Numbered from the stretch's first letter, positions 53,955-63,401 are shown. The stretch is DNA of 64,000 nucleotides from an uncultured Thermomicrobiales bacterium (GCA_902806335.1 CADCWG010000086.1:1-64000), one strand, 5' to 3'. Program-made: numbers and translations. Notes: generated from the sequence alone by a model not told the origin.

Positions 53955-56876
53955 TCACGGGGAAGGCGTCGCGGGCGATGGCTGCCCGGCGGCCTGCTGG
54001 AGCAGCGCCTCCATCGTGGCGAGCTCCGCGCCGTAGGTCGCGAAATCGCCCGAAGCGAGCGCGACCTGGGCTCGCTCGTAGGCCGCGAGCGCCTGCTGGG
54101 CGAGCGAAGACGGCGCGGCTCCCGCGCCCGGCTGGCCTGGCGCCGCCGTAGGCGCGGCCGGGGGCGTGGCGGTTGGCGGCTGTTGCGCCGGAGGCGGCGC
54201 CGGCTCCGCGGCGGGGGCGCTCCCGGCGCCCGACGATCTCGCGACCAGGGACGCGAGGGCGCCGTCGAGGGTCGGCTCCATCACGGCCGGACCGTTCGAG
54301 GCGGCGATCACGAACTGGAGCTGCGCGTAGGCGCCGGCCGAGTTCCTCGCCCGAACGTAGAGCGGTTGGGCGTAGAGCACGGTGTCGTTGAGCGGGATCA
54401 CGAGCAGGTTGCCGCGGATGACCTCCGAGCCGGACTGATCGAGCAGCGTGATCCGGCTCGAGATCTGGTCCGTCTGCTGGATCTGGGCCGAGATCTGCTG
54501 CGGTCCGGAGACCGGGGGCGACTCCCCGAACCGGTAGAGCTGGAGGCGCGGCTCGCCGCCCGCGCCGGTCCGCGCGCCGAGCCAGCCGGTCATGTTCTGT
54601 CGCGTCTGGTTGCCGCCAGGGATGAAGGGCAGGATCAGGGTGAAGTCGGGATCTGTCTCGCCCGGCAGCGCCATGGTCACGTAGTAGGGCTCGATCTGGC
54701 TCTCGGGCCCGCCGCCACCGCCGCCAAGCCCCGCCGTCGAGCCACTCGCCGGGATCGCCCAGCGGTCGTTGCCGTTGTAGAAGTCGCGTGGGTCGGTGAC
54801 GTGGTGCGTCCGCAGGATGTCCGACTGGACGTCGAAGAGCAACTCCGGGTAGCGGAAGTGGGCGGCGATGGAGGGTGGCACCTCCGATATCGGCGTGAAG
54901 AGGTCGCCGTAGACCTCCCCCCAGGCGTCGGCGATCGGATCCGGCGTCGATGTCCGGTAGAACGTCGTCGTCCCGTCGTAGGCGTCGACGACGACCTTCA
55001 CGCTGTTGCGGAGGTAGTTGACGCCGCGCGAGCGCTCGGCGCCGGGCCAGCGGTCGGTCGCCGTGTAAGCGTCCAGCACCCAGACGAGGCGGCCGTCCGC
55101 GATGACGATGTAGGGGTCGGGATCGTAGGTCAGGAAGGGCGCGATCGCCTCAGCGCGCTCGACGACCCCTCGCCGGATCAGGAGACGCGACTCTGCTGTC
55201 AGTTCCCCGCTGAGGAGCACGTTTCGGTCGCGGAGGAAGGTCGCGGTCACCAGTTGGGTGAAGAGGTCATCGAGCCGGATCGAGCCGCGGGCGTTGCCCG
55301 CGTAGGCCGGTGCCTCCTCGTCGAGCGCGGTGAACTCGGTCGTCTCGGTGCCGAGGACGACCCACTCCGCGGGCCGCTCCCCGAAGTAGATTTCCGGGCG
55401 CTCGATCGCCAGGTCGCCGGTGCCTTCCGGCGGCAGATCGCTGACGATGAACGGGGGCGTCCCCTCGGGCGCGACCTCTCCCACCGGGCTCACGATCACG
55501 CCGTAGCCGTGCGTGTACGCGAGATGCCGGTTGGTCCACGTCTGGGCGTTCGCGGGCAGCCCGGTGGTGTCCAGTTCGCGGGCCGAGATGAGGACCTGCC
55601 GGTAGGTGCCGTCGACGTTGTACCGGTCCACGTCGACGTCGGTGAACACGTAGTACGGTCGCCTGGCGCCGAACTGCTGGTACACCTCCTGGGCGACGCG
55701 ATAGTCCCAGAGGCGGATGTTGTCGACCGTCGTCGGCTGGCTCGCGAGGTCCTGCTCGGTGATCGGCGCGCCCCCGACGAGCGGCTGCTCCTCGACGCCG
55801 GCGAGGTCGTGCGCCTGGCGCGTCATCGCGATGTTGTTGGCGATGTACTCCTGCTCCCGACGCAGCTCGTTCGGCTCGACGAGCGTGCGCTGAGTCACCG
55901 CCGGAACGATCGCGCCGAGCAGGGCGACCACCGCCCAGGCCGCCGCCGCCCCGGCGAGGAACCGGAACTGGTCCCGGGCGGCATTGACGAGGAGTACCAG
56001 GGCGACCGCCACGCTGAGGACGACCAGGGCCCAGTTGAAGAAGCGGGCGATGGTGACGTCGGTATAGCTCGGGCCGAAGACGACGCCGCGCTCGGAGTAG
56101 ACGAGGCCGAAGTTGGCCAAGTAGAAGCTCGCGGCGACGAGCAGCATCAGCAGCGCGGCGAGGGGGAAGACGTGGCGGCGCATCAGGTCGGGCACCCGCC
56201 GGTAGTTGCGCGGGTTCATCCCGAGCCGAAGGACGTAGACCGCGACAACGCCCAGCAGCGTGACGAACACCAGGGAGGTCGCTGCCGACAGGACGAGCCG
56301 CAGCACGGGCAGGGTGAAGACGTAGAACCCGACATCACGACCAAAGACCGGGTCGTCGACGCCAAACGACTGGCGGTTGAGGACGAGGAGCCAGTCCTGC
56401 CAGCGACCGGCCGCGCCCGAACCGGTCAGCAGAAAGACCAGCGTGCTCAGACCCAGGAGAAGGCCGACGAAGAGGCGCTCGCCAATCGCGGGCAGATCGC
56501 CGGCGGAGCGGCGCCCCCGGCTGCGGCGCAGGGCGAAGACGAGATTGGCGAAGACGAACCCGCCGCCGACGAGCCCGCCGGCGACGAAGGCCATCAACCG
56601 GGTCAGGTAGCGGGTCGTCAGCAGCGACCGGTACCCGACGTCGCCGAACCACCACCAGTTGACCCAGAAGGTGGCGGTCGAGACCACCAGCACCACCAGG
56701 GCCAGGATCACGGCCGCGGCGACCAACGAGCGGCGGGTCGACGGCGCGAGACGGAAACCCCCGAACGGGTTACCGCTCCCGCCACCGGGACCGCGTCCGG
56801 ACGGACCTCCGGGCGCGCGGCCGTCACCGCGGCCGAAACCGCCGCGAAGGTTCGGTGGACGAGGAGGAACGTTCAC
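53955..56876 (-). CDS. UPF0182-family membrane protein
   Basis: The 973-residue protein has a Gly/Pro-rich cytoplasmic N-terminus (1-45), about seven membrane helices to residue 335 (WVNWWWFGDVGYRSLLTTRYL is typical), then a large extracytoplasmic region with family blocks NNIAMTRQAHDL, NRHLAYTHGYGVIVSPV, IYFGERPAEWVV and a C-terminal Ala/Pro-rich tail. Function is unknown; homologues are widespread in Actinobacteria and Chloroflexi. I chose the GTG at 56876 because GGAGG lies eight bases upstream. It is transcribed divergently from the MBL-fold gene. Confidence 0.93.
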   Translation of the reverse strand: MNVPPRPPNLRGGFGRGDGRAPGGPSGRGPGGGSGNPFGGFRLAPSTRRSLVAAAVILALVVLVVSTATFWVNWWWFGDVGYRSLLTTRYLTRLMAFVAGGLVGGGFVFANLVFALRRSRGRRSAGDLPAIGERLFVGLLLGLSTLVFLLTGSGAAGRWQDWLLVLNRQSFGVDDPVFGRDVGFYVFTLPVLRLVLSAATSLVFVTLLGVVAVYVLRLGMNPRNYRRVPDLMRRHVFPLAALLMLLVAASFYLANFGLVYSERGVVFGPSYTDVTIARFFNWALVVLSVAVALVLLVNAARDQFRFLAGAAAAWAVVALLGAIVPAVTQRTLVEPNELRREQEYIANNIAMTRQAHDLAGVEEQPLVGGAPITEQDLASQPTTVDNIRLWDYRVAQEVYQQFGARRPYYVFTDVDVDRYNVDGTYRQVLISARELDTTGLPANAQTWTNRHLAYTHGYGVIVSPVGEVAPEGTPPFIVSDLPPEGTGDLAIERPEIYFGERPAEWVVLGTETTEFTALDEEAPAYAGNARGSIRLDDLFTQLVTATFLRDRNVLLSGELTAESRLLIRRGVVERAEAIAPFLTYDPDPYIVIADGRLVWVLDAYTATDRWPGAERSRGVNYLRNSVKVVVDAYDGTTTFYRTSTPDPIADAWGEVYGDLFTPISEVPPSIAAHFRYPELLFDVQSDILRTHHVTDPRDFYNGNDRWAIPASGSTAGLGGGGGGPESQIEPYYVTMALPGETDPDFTLILPFIPGGNQTRQNMTGWLGARTGAGGEPRLQLYRFGESPPVSGPQQISAQIQQTDQISSRITLLDQSGSEVIRGNLLVIPLNDTVLYAQPLYVRARNSAGAYAQLQFVIAASNGPAVMEPTLDGALASLVARSSGAGSAPAAEPAPPPAQQPPTATPPAAPTAAPGQPGAGAAPSSLAQQALAAYERAQVALASGDFATYGAELATMEALLQQAAGQPSPATPSP

Positions 56877-57104
56877 GGGGTGCGCCTCCGGGCGAGCACG
56901 GCACTCGCCGCGCTGAACGTGGCAACGGCCACGAGTCGGGTGCTAGGATCGGAGCCGGCGGCTGACCGGGGGAACCGGGTGATGGGCCGGCATGGTAGCA
57001 CCCCGCTCGAGGCGGACGGTGCCGGGCGCGACCGAGCGGCGCGACCCAGGGATCAGCCGAGAGGGTCGCTGCCGTCCGGCCGTCGGACCACTGAGGAGTA
57101 GCGG

Positions 57105-57917
57105 ATGCCGATCGCCGTCCAGAGCTTCGGCAGCGGCAGCAGCGGCAACGCGCTTCTCGTCGAGTCCAGCGAGACCCTGATCCTGATCGACTGCGGCCTC
57201 GCTCCCCGGAGCCTGGCTGCCGCGCTCGCGGCCAGCGGGCGGTCGCTGGGCGATCTCGACGCGGTCCTCCTCACCCACGAGCACGTGGACCACATGCGCG
57301 CCCTGAGCGGTCTGGCCCGCGCCGGGGTGACGGTGGTCTGCACGGCGGGGACGGCCCGCTCGGCCGCGGTGGCGTCCGAGCGGTGGGAGGAGATCCGGCC
57401 GGCGACCGAGCTTCGGCTCGGTGACCTCGCGATCGAAGCACTCCCGGTGTCCCATGACGCGGCGGAGCCCTGCGGGTTCACCTTGAGTGCCGACGGCGTC
57501 CGGGTCACCGTGGCCACCGACCTCGGGAGGGCGGACGCCGCCCTGCACGGTGTCGTCGCCGTCTCCGACCTCGTGGTGCTGGAAGCGAACCACGACGAGG
57601 AGATGCTGCGGCGCGGGCCCTACCCGGCGCGGACCAAGCGACGGGTGCTCTCCGATCTCGGGCACCTGTCGAACGACGCGTCCGGGGCGCTCCTCGCGGC
57701 GTCCTTCGTCGGCACCCGGCGCCTGCCGACGGTCTGGCTGGCGCACCTGTCGCAGACAAACAATCGGCCGGAGCTTGCCCGCCAGGCGGTGGCCAGGGCG
57801 CTCGCGGCACGGGACCAGGTCGCGCCGATCCTACCCCTCCCTCGCCGCGAGGTCGGTCCGGTCTGGCGCTCGAACGGCCAGCCCGTGACCCCAATCCAGC
57901 TGGCGATGGGACTCTGA
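57105..57917 (+). CDS. MBL-fold metallohydrolase (WalJ/YycJ-like)
   Basis: The 270-residue beta-lactamase-fold hydrolase starts IAVQSFGSGSSGNALLVES, as YycJ/WalJ proteins do, with metal-binding THEHVDH (57-63: His58, His60, Asp62, His63), a later His in PVSHDAAEP, TDLG Asp and GHLSND His. YycJ-type enzymes are linked to nuclease or cell-wall functions; here no walKR genes are nearby. The ATG follows GAGGAG. Confidence 0.9.
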   Translation: MPIAVQSFGSGSSGNALLVESSETLILIDCGLAPRSLAAALAASGRSLGDLDAVLLTHEHVDHMRALSGLARAGVTVVCTAGTARSAAVASERWEEIRPATELRLGDLAIEALPVSHDAAEPCGFTLSADGVRVTVATDLGRADAALHGVVAVSDLVVLEANHDEEMLRRGPYPARTKRRVLSDLGHLSNDASGALLAASFVGTRRLPTVWLAHLSQTNNRPELARQAVARALAARDQVAPILPLPRREVGPVWRSNGQPVTPIQLAMGL

Positions 57918-58082
57918 GCGAGCCCGTCGCCTCCCCTTCCCCGTGTCGGGCACCGGTGCCATGATCGGCGTCCGGTCGGGTCATCGGTTCGTATACTTCA
58001 CTGGACTTATGTCTATCGTCCCGACGCCCGGAGCAGTCGCGGCCGTCGCCGCGGGGAGCGGACTTCCCTGGCCACCCTGGTT

Positions 58083-58436
58083 TTGATCCACGATCGTCTC
58101 GCCACCTCGGTGCTGCTCTTCATGGCCGTCCTGGGGTGCTGGGGCCTGTTCAGCTATCTGCGTGGCGGTGTCCTCTCCGGCAGCATCGCCGGAACGTTCC
58201 TGATCGGGCAGGTACTGATCGTGGTCCAGTCGGTCGCCGGGGTGGCGCTCTACCTCCTGGGGGCGCGTCCGGTCGAGGGAACTCATTACCTCTATGGGAT
58301 CACGGCCGTCCTTGTCCTGCCGTTCCTCTACTCGTATCTGCGGGACCGTTATCCCCGCCAGGGCCTGGCGATCTATAGCCTCTTGGCGCTCTTTATTGCC
58401 GGTCTCGCCGTCCGTGGGATGACCACCGGCGGCTAG
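58083..58436 (+). CDS. Small four-helix membrane protein, function unknown
   Basis: The 117-residue protein has four hydrophobic segments (about 8-24, 37-60, 68-85, 95-111) separated by short polar loops, including YLRGG and YSYLRDRYPRQG. I recognise no family. The TTG at 58083 is the only start near the first helix and has no clear ribosome site; an in-frame GTG or ATG slightly downstream would cut into it. A TATACT (57992-57997) about 85 bp upstream may be its promoter. Confidence 0.65.
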   Translation: MIHDRLATSVLLFMAVLGCWGLFSYLRGGVLSGSIAGTFLIGQVLIVVQSVAGVALYLLGARPVEGTHYLYGITAVLVLPFLYSYLRDRYPRQGLAIYSLLALFIAGLAVRGMTTGG

Positions 58437-58567
58437 CATCGCGGTGACCCAATGTGGTGGTGGACGGCAGCGTGCCTGGCCACCACGGTGTTTGGGCAAT
58501 AAGTTGTCCGCATCGCCACAACATTCCCTGCCCGATCCCTCCGTTGTCGTGTTGTATGTGTAAACCG

Positions 58568-58596
58568 TTGACACCTCCAGCGGGTGCGCGTACAAT
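58568..58596 (+). promoter_or_regulatory. Near-consensus sigma70 promoter
   Basis: TTGACA (58568-58573, perfect), a 17-bp spacer and TACAAT (58591-58596, 5 of 6) give the best promoter in the window, 79 bp upstream of the HTH gene's GTG. Confidence 0.8.
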
Positions 58597-58675
58597 CCGA
58601 CCGTACACGCACCGTCTGCACCCCTCGCGCCCGGCGTCGTGAGGACCGGTCCAACGGGTCTGGAAAGGAGCCAGG

Positions 58676-59206
58676 GTGGAGGCCGAGTCCCGCGATTACC
58701 AGAACGTGATCGACCAGGCGCTGCAGTTGGTCTACAGCCACCATCACCGCCTGGTCTCGCAGCTCTACCCGTCCGCCTTCGTGGCGCTCGGCCTCGAGCA
58801 GCTACGGGGTGGGCCACTGGGCGAGGATCTCTCCCGGCTCGGGAAGATCGCCCGCGGGCAGACGCGCGAGGCGAAGGAGACGGTCCTCGAGGCGATCGAC
58901 TCCGTCCTCCAGCTCCTGTTCTGGCCCGCCGCCGCCGACGACTACTCGGTGCCGCGGTCCTTCTGGGACACCGAGCTCGGCCGGATGATGGCGCTGGCCA
59001 AGTACCGCGCCTTCGAGCCGAGTGAGCTGGTGAGTATCGGGAACGCCGCGCAGCAGCTGGGCGTCACCCGTCCGACCATCTACCGCTGGATGGACGACCG
59101 GACACTCAACTACGTGCGCGACGACATGAGCGGGCGCACCTTCGTGGTCCGCCGCGACATCGACAACCTCAAGCGCGTGGCCCAGGAGCTTGATGTCGAG
59201 GCCTGA
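58676..59206 (+). CDS. Helix-turn-helix (MerR/excisionase-like) protein with unknown N-terminal domain
   Basis: The 176-residue protein has an N-terminal helical domain (1-115) that I do not recognise (NVIDQALQLVYSHHHRLVSQ, LGEDLSRLGKIARGQTREA). It ends in a MerR/excisionase-type winged HTH at about 119-165 (IGNAAQQLGVTRPTIYRWMD, then FVVRRDIDNLKR). The GTG at 58676 is preceded by AAGGAG at a good distance. A near-consensus promoter drives it and a strong hairpin follows, so it is probably a monocistronic, well-expressed regulator. Its targets are unknown. Confidence 0.82.
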   Translation: MEAESRDYQNVIDQALQLVYSHHHRLVSQLYPSAFVALGLEQLRGGPLGEDLSRLGKIARGQTREAKETVLEAIDSVLQLLFWPAAADDYSVPRSFWDTELGRMMALAKYRAFEPSELVSIGNAAQQLGVTRPTIYRWMDDRTLNYVRDDMSGRTFVVRRDIDNLKRVAQELDVEA

Positions 59207-59234
59207 TCCCCAGTCGGACCAATAGGACGGCACC

Positions 59235-59272
59235 GCGACGCCGGGGCATCAGCCCCGGCGTCGCTGCTCTAT
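59235..59272 (+). terminator. 12-bp hairpin terminator after the HTH gene
   Basis: GCGACGCCGGGG (59235-59246) and CCCCGGCGTCGC (59253-59264) pair perfectly around a CATCAG loop and are followed by TGCTCT. It begins 28 bp after the stop codon. Confidence 0.6.
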
Positions 59273-59703
59273 GGCTTCCATAGGTGCGGGTGGTGGGTGG
59301 CCGATCGGCGGCCGGCCCGGGCCGATCAACCGGAGATCCCGCCTTCTGGCGGTGTGAGCGAGCACCGCCGCTCAGGCTGGTCCGGGGCCAGCCTTGCGGC
59401 TCGGACGTGGGGCCGGCCGAAGCCGGCTGACGCAGGCGGAACGTCTGCCAGTCGACGCCCCATCACTTGCCCAGGAACCGGAGCGCTGGAGCCAGTGAGG
59501 TCGAGGCTCGTTGAGAGCGGATCGGGCCACCGCCCTCCCGAAACTCCACCGACTCGACGAACGGTCTATCGGCGTCGGGCCGTGGTCGAAGGCCCCACCA
59601 CCGAACACCGTCCGACCGTTCTCGTAAGTTCCGTTGGAGTCGTGACGGGGCCACCTCGATCTCGATGGCCACCTCCGAGCCGACGTGGAGCCGGGGAGCG
59701 CCG
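59273..59703. other. Non-coding interval downstream of alr
   Basis: About 430 bp without a convincing gene. A minus-strand open stretch (59463-59700) ends in ALRFLGK but uses codons (TTA, AGA, CGA) rare in this genome and has no start. Confidence 0.35.
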
Positions 59704-60975
59704 TCAGCGGTCGCTTGCCGGCCTGCCCGGTTCGTCGACGAGAAGTCGGAGCCCGGCCAGGTCTTCGATGGCCGTCGGTCTTCCCCCCTGGAGGTAGACC
59801 CGGAGGACCCGTGCCGAGATACCCGCGGCGACCTCGTAGGGAATCGTGCCCAACTGCTTGGCGAGGTGCGCCAGCGATGTCGGCGGCTCGTCGCCGCCAG
59901 CGACGAGCACCTCGGAGCCCGTGGTGGCCCCCGTCCCCGCCGGGAGCGCGATGACCGTCTGGTCCATGCTGATCCGCCCGAGCACCGGCGCGACCTTGCC
60001 TCCGACGCGCATCGCACCCAGCCCCGAGAGCCCGCGCCGGTAGCCATCCGCGTAGCCGACCGGGATCAGCGCCGCCAGTTCTGCCCGATCTGACCGGTAC
60101 GTTCGCCCGTAGCCGACGGTATCGCCGGGCGCGAGGCGAATGACCCGGGTGATGCGGCTCACCAGCCCGAGGGCCGGCCGCATTCCCACCGGCAGCGGTT
60201 CGCCCTCGATCGCCGGCAGCCCGTAGAGCGCGATCCCGAGGCGGACCATGGCGTGGGGATGGCGACCGCGAACGATCGCCGCGCTGTTCGCCGCGTGCAC
60301 CGTCTGGGGGACGATGCCTTCGGCCGCGAGGAGCGCGACGCAGTCGCGGAGCGCGGCGTCCTGCGCGGCGGTGAAGGCTGGGCTGGGGCCGTCGGCGTCG
60401 GCGAAGTGGGTCATCACCGCGGCGAGGGACAGACCCGGCGTTCGCGCCACGCGGCGCGCGACGGCCACCGCGGTCTCCGGTGGCGCGCCGAAGCGTCGCA
60501 TCCCGGTGTCGACCTTGACGTGGACCTGTACTGGCAGCGCCTGGTCCGATGCCCGGGCCCTGGAAGCCACCAGGTCGACAAACGCCGGATCCACCAGCGT
60601 CAGGCTCAGGGCCGCCTCGATGGCGGTGGCCACCTCTGAGGGGTCGACGGGCCCAAGGACGAGGATCGGCGCCCGTAGGCCGGCGCGCCGGAGCGCCAGG
60701 CCCTCGTCGACGGTCGCGACCGCGAGGTGCTTGGCTCCCGCGGCGACAGCCGCCCGGGCGACCATGGTGGCCCCGTGGCCGTAGCCGTTCGCCTTGACGA
60801 CCGCCATCACGGCCGCCGGCGCGGCGAGGGTGCGGGCGGCGCCGACGTTGGCCGTGATCGCGTCCAGGTCGACGACGGCCCGCGTGGGACGACCCGGCAC
60901 CTCCCAGGCGGGCGACGCCGCCGCGGCCCAGGCCCCGGCCCGGGATGGCCGGACTCCCTCGGTGCGGGACCTCAC
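59704..60975 (-). CDS. alr: Alanine racemase
   Basis: Alr supplies D-alanine for peptidoglycan. It is a fold-III PLP enzyme with PLP lysine Lys61 in VVKANGYGHG. The second catalytic base Tyr is in GYGRTYRS, with VHVKVDTGMRRFG, HAANSAAI, RLGIALYGL and LGRISMDQ completing the family pattern. At 423 residues it is longer than the usual 370-380 because of an Ala-rich N-terminal extension of about 28. The GTG overlaps the upstream CBS gene's stop (GTGA), so it is the last gene of the acpS-nnrD-CBS-alr run. Confidence 0.95.
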   Translation of the reverse strand: MRSRTEGVRPSRAGAWAAAASPAWEVPGRPTRAVVDLDAITANVGAARTLAAPAAVMAVVKANGYGHGATMVARAAVAAGAKHLAVATVDEGLALRRAGLRAPILVLGPVDPSEVATAIEAALSLTLVDPAFVDLVASRARASDQALPVQVHVKVDTGMRRFGAPPETAVAVARRVARTPGLSLAAVMTHFADADGPSPAFTAAQDAALRDCVALLAAEGIVPQTVHAANSAAIVRGRHPHAMVRLGIALYGLPAIEGEPLPVGMRPALGLVSRITRVIRLAPGDTVGYGRTYRSDRAELAALIPVGYADGYRRGLSGLGAMRVGGKVAPVLGRISMDQTVIALPAGTGATTGSEVLVAGGDEPPTSLAHLAKQLGTIPYEVAAGISARVLRVYLQGGRPTAIEDLAGLRLLVDEPGRPASDR

Positions 60976-61556
60976 CCGAGGGTCGACCCCGTGCCTCGCG
61001 GCTGGGCCTCGCTGACGTCGGAGACCCCCTCCGACTCGAGCCTGGCGATGACCCGGACGAGGTCGGCTCGGCTCACGATCCCGATGAGTCGCCCGGTGGC
61101 GTCGACCACGGGGACCGGGTTCACCCGCCGGTCGAGCATCAGCGTCGCGACCTGCGACAGGGTGGCGGTCGACCGGATGTTGTAGACCGGCGAGGTCATC
61201 AGGTCGGCGGCGGTGGTGGCGAGCACGTGCCGGATCTCGTCGTCGTAGTCTCGGCCGGCGTCGGCGAGGAAGAGCGCGTCAAGGAACGGCACGACCGTCG
61301 GCAGTTCGACGTCCGCCTCGCGGGCGATCAGGTCGGACTCGGTGATGATGCCCACGATCTCGTCCCCGTCGAGGACGGGCACCCCGGGCAGCCCGGACTC
61401 GGCGAGGGTCCGGGCGACCGTGGCAATCGAGTCACCCGGGCGCACGGTCGGGACATCGGCGCGCATCAGCGCGCCGACGCGGGGTGTGTCGTCGGGCGCG
61501 TCGTCCGACGCGTTCGTCCCGTGGGCCGCGGTGCGCTCCGTCGGGGGCTCAGGCAC
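60972..61556 (-). CDS. Tandem CBS-domain protein
   Basis: The 194-residue protein consists of two CBS motifs (about 26-85, VGALMRADVPTVRPGDSIA to GIITESDLIARE; and 115-178, AADLMTSPVYNIRSTATLS to GIVSRADLVRVIA). Such pairs form a Bateman module that binds adenine nucleotides and regulates a partner. It lies between nnrD and alr, overlapping both (8 nt and 4 nt). Association with NAD(P)H-repair and D-Ala genes is probably only operonic. Confidence 0.9.
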   Translation of the reverse strand: MPEPPTERTAAHGTNASDDAPDDTPRVGALMRADVPTVRPGDSIATVARTLAESGLPGVPVLDGDEIVGIITESDLIAREADVELPTVVPFLDALFLADAGRDYDDEIRHVLATTAADLMTSPVYNIRSTATLSQVATLMLDRRVNPVPVVDATGRLIGIVSRADLVRVIARLESEGVSDVSEAQPRGTGSTLG

Positions 61557-62667
61557 CGTCGGCTCCCTCGGCCTCGAGGGCGGCGATCTCGGCGGCGATC
61601 GCCAGCGGCAGGTCGCCGGCGACGAGCCCGAGCGTGCCGGTCCGCGCCTCGAGGCGACGCGCGGCCCGGGTGCCGAGCAAGACCGCCAGGCCCGCCGCGT
61701 CCAGCGGCGCGAGCCCCTGCGCGAGGAGCGCGCCGATGGTCCCGGCCAGGACGTCCCCCGTCCCGGCGGAAGCCAGCGAGGTTGGGGCGTCGTCCGCGAC
61801 CAGCGTCCGCTCGCCGTCGGTCACCACCGTGTAGCCGTACTTGAGGACCACCACCTGGCCGGCGTCGCGGGCGGCCGCCCTGGCGGCGGCCACCGGGTCG
61901 GCGGTGATCTCCTCGGTATCCCGACCGGTCAGCCGGGAGAGCTCCCCTGGGTGCGGCGTCAGCACCGCCATGCCCGGCGTGAGGAGTGTCGTCCACGCCT
62001 CCTGCTTGGCCAGCCAGTTCAGGCCGTCGGCGTCGACGACGATCGTCTTGCCCTGCACCACCGGCCCGGCGGGGGTGTCCTCGGCCGCCGTGGCGCTCCT
62101 GGTCGGCGCGGCCTCGCGGCCGGTCGAGAAGCCGAGCGAGGAGGAGCGCGAGGAGCCTGCGGACCCGGAGGAGCCGGCGAACCCGATCGCCGTCGCGTTG
62201 CCGCGAGCCGTGCCGAAGAGGGCGCCCAGGAGCCCCGCGGTCGACTCGTCGTCGCCGAGGCCGGGGCCGACCACGAGCGCCGTCGCCTTCTCCAGCTTCC
62301 CGGCGATCTCCTCGACCGCCCGCCGGGCACCCGCGACCGACTCGGTCTCCGGGAGCGGCACGTAGGCCGCCTCGAGCACCGCCGGGGCGATGGCGCCGAC
62401 GATCCCGCGCGGCACGGCGAGGACCACGATCCCCGCGCCGGCCCGCCCCGCCGCCTGCGCACAGAGCGCCGCGGCGCCGACGTAGGAGGGGGACCCGGCC
62501 ACGATGACCAGGCCGCCGACGCCCCACTTGTGGGCTCCGGCGACTCGCCTAGGCAGGACGCGCCGGGCAAACGCCGCGTCGATCGTCCGGTCGTTCGGTC
62601 CGAGGGTCGGGCGCGACGCCTCGGCCGTCGTCGCGCTCCCCGCTGTCGGACTTGCCTGCGTCGTCAC
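61549..62667 (-). CDS. nnrD: ADP-dependent (S)-NAD(P)H-hydrate dehydratase with Ser-rich insertion
   Basis: NnrD restores damaged NADH/NADPH hydrates using ADP. It is a ribokinase-like fold with HKWGVGGLVIVAGSPSYVGAA (46-66), VVGPGLG (132-138), IVVDADGLNWLA (209-220), LTPHPGELSRL and SAGTGDVLAG with its catalytic Asp. An insertion of about 50 residues (154-204) is Ser/Ala/Gly-rich (GFAGSSGSAGSSRSSSLGF) and is not part of the fold. The NnrE epimerase domain, fused N-terminally in many bacteria, is absent. The GTG at 62667 follows GGGGAAG. acpS is the next gene upstream, a common neighbour. Confidence 0.92.
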   Translation of the reverse strand: MTTQASPTAGSATTAEASRPTLGPNDRTIDAAFARRVLPRRVAGAHKWGVGGLVIVAGSPSYVGAAALCAQAAGRAGAGIVVLAVPRGIVGAIAPAVLEAAYVPLPETESVAGARRAVEEIAGKLEKATALVVGPGLGDDESTAGLLGALFGTARGNATAIGFAGSSGSAGSSRSSSLGFSTGREAAPTRSATAAEDTPAGPVVQGKTIVVDADGLNWLAKQEAWTTLLTPGMAVLTPHPGELSRLTGRDTEEITADPVAAARAAARDAGQVVVLKYGYTVVTDGERTLVADDAPTSLASAGTGDVLAGTIGALLAQGLAPLDAAGLAVLLGTRAARRLEARTGTLGLVAGDLPLAIAAEIAALEAEGADGA

Positions 62668-62754
62668 GGTCTGCTTCCCCTACTCCGGTCGCCCCGACCC
62701 TGGTCGTAGCGTGCCAGGCGCCGGCGCGTAACCCGTCAATCGTCGTCGCGAACG

Positions 62755-63231
62755 CTAGAGAGGACCGTCCGTCCCGGTCACAGGACACGGCCGCTCGGCT
62801 CCCTCGTCGCGGGCGGTCAGTTGGCCCGCGAGCGTCGCGCCCCGGACCGCCACGACGAACGCCATCGCGTCAGACCGCGAGTGCGTCAGCGAGACGCTGA
62901 AGTGGTCGAGCCCGAGGTGGGCGGCGCGCTCGGCGGCGCGGCCGTGGAGGATGAGCACCGGCTTCCCGCGCCGGTTCGGAAGGACCTCCATCTCCCGCCA
63001 GCGGATCCCGACGATGCCCGTACCGAGGGCCTTCGAGGTGGCCTCCTTGGCGGCGAAGCGGGCAGCGAGTTCGGGGACCCGCCGGGCATACCGCTCGCGT
63101 TCGCGCTCGGTGTAGACGCGGCGCAGGAAGCGCTCGCCGAAGTCTCGCAGGACGCGTTCGATCCGGGCGATCTCGATGATGTCGACGCCGACCGCGACGG
63201 CGCCGCTCGCCTCGGGGTCGAACTCCGGCAC
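62755..63231 (-). CDS. acpS: Holo-[acyl-carrier-protein] synthase
   Basis: AcpS attaches 4'-phosphopantetheine to ACP. The Mg-binding Asp is in VGVDIIEIARI (Asp17) and the Glu in RFAAKEATSKALG; VSLTHSRSDAMAFVVA is the final family block. I chose the GTG at 63231, which gives 158 residues; the true start is uncertain because no good ribosome site is visible. The protein carries an extra C-terminal tail of about 25 residues. It lies upstream of nnrD on the same strand, as in many genomes. Confidence 0.9.
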   Translation of the reverse strand: MPEFDPEASGAVAVGVDIIEIARIERVLRDFGERFLRRVYTERERERYARRVPELAARFAAKEATSKALGTGIVGIRWREMEVLPNRRGKPVLILHGRAAERAAHLGLDHFSVSLTHSRSDAMAFVVAVRGATLAGQLTARDEGAERPCPVTGTDGPL

Positions 63232-63401
63232 ATACCGGGATGGCGACCGCTTCCCGTCCGTGGCGTCCCCTCCCCTGGCATCGCGACACCCGCGGCGATC
63301 CGCGTCATCCCCATCCGTCCCCGTCGGGTCCTCCGCCGGGCGATTGTAGACCCAGCCCGCCGCGGCGCCCAACCGGACTCCGCCCGGCCGGGACCGTCGT
63401 C

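Noticed and set aside
54183-57101. Long plus-strand open frame opposite the UPF0182 gene
   Set aside because: Same antisense artefact; the minus-strand UPF0182 motifs are unambiguous.
59463-59700. Minus-strand coding-like stretch ending ALRFLGK next to alr
   Set aside because: No start codon with a ribosome site, rare codons, and no recognisable family; at most a remnant.
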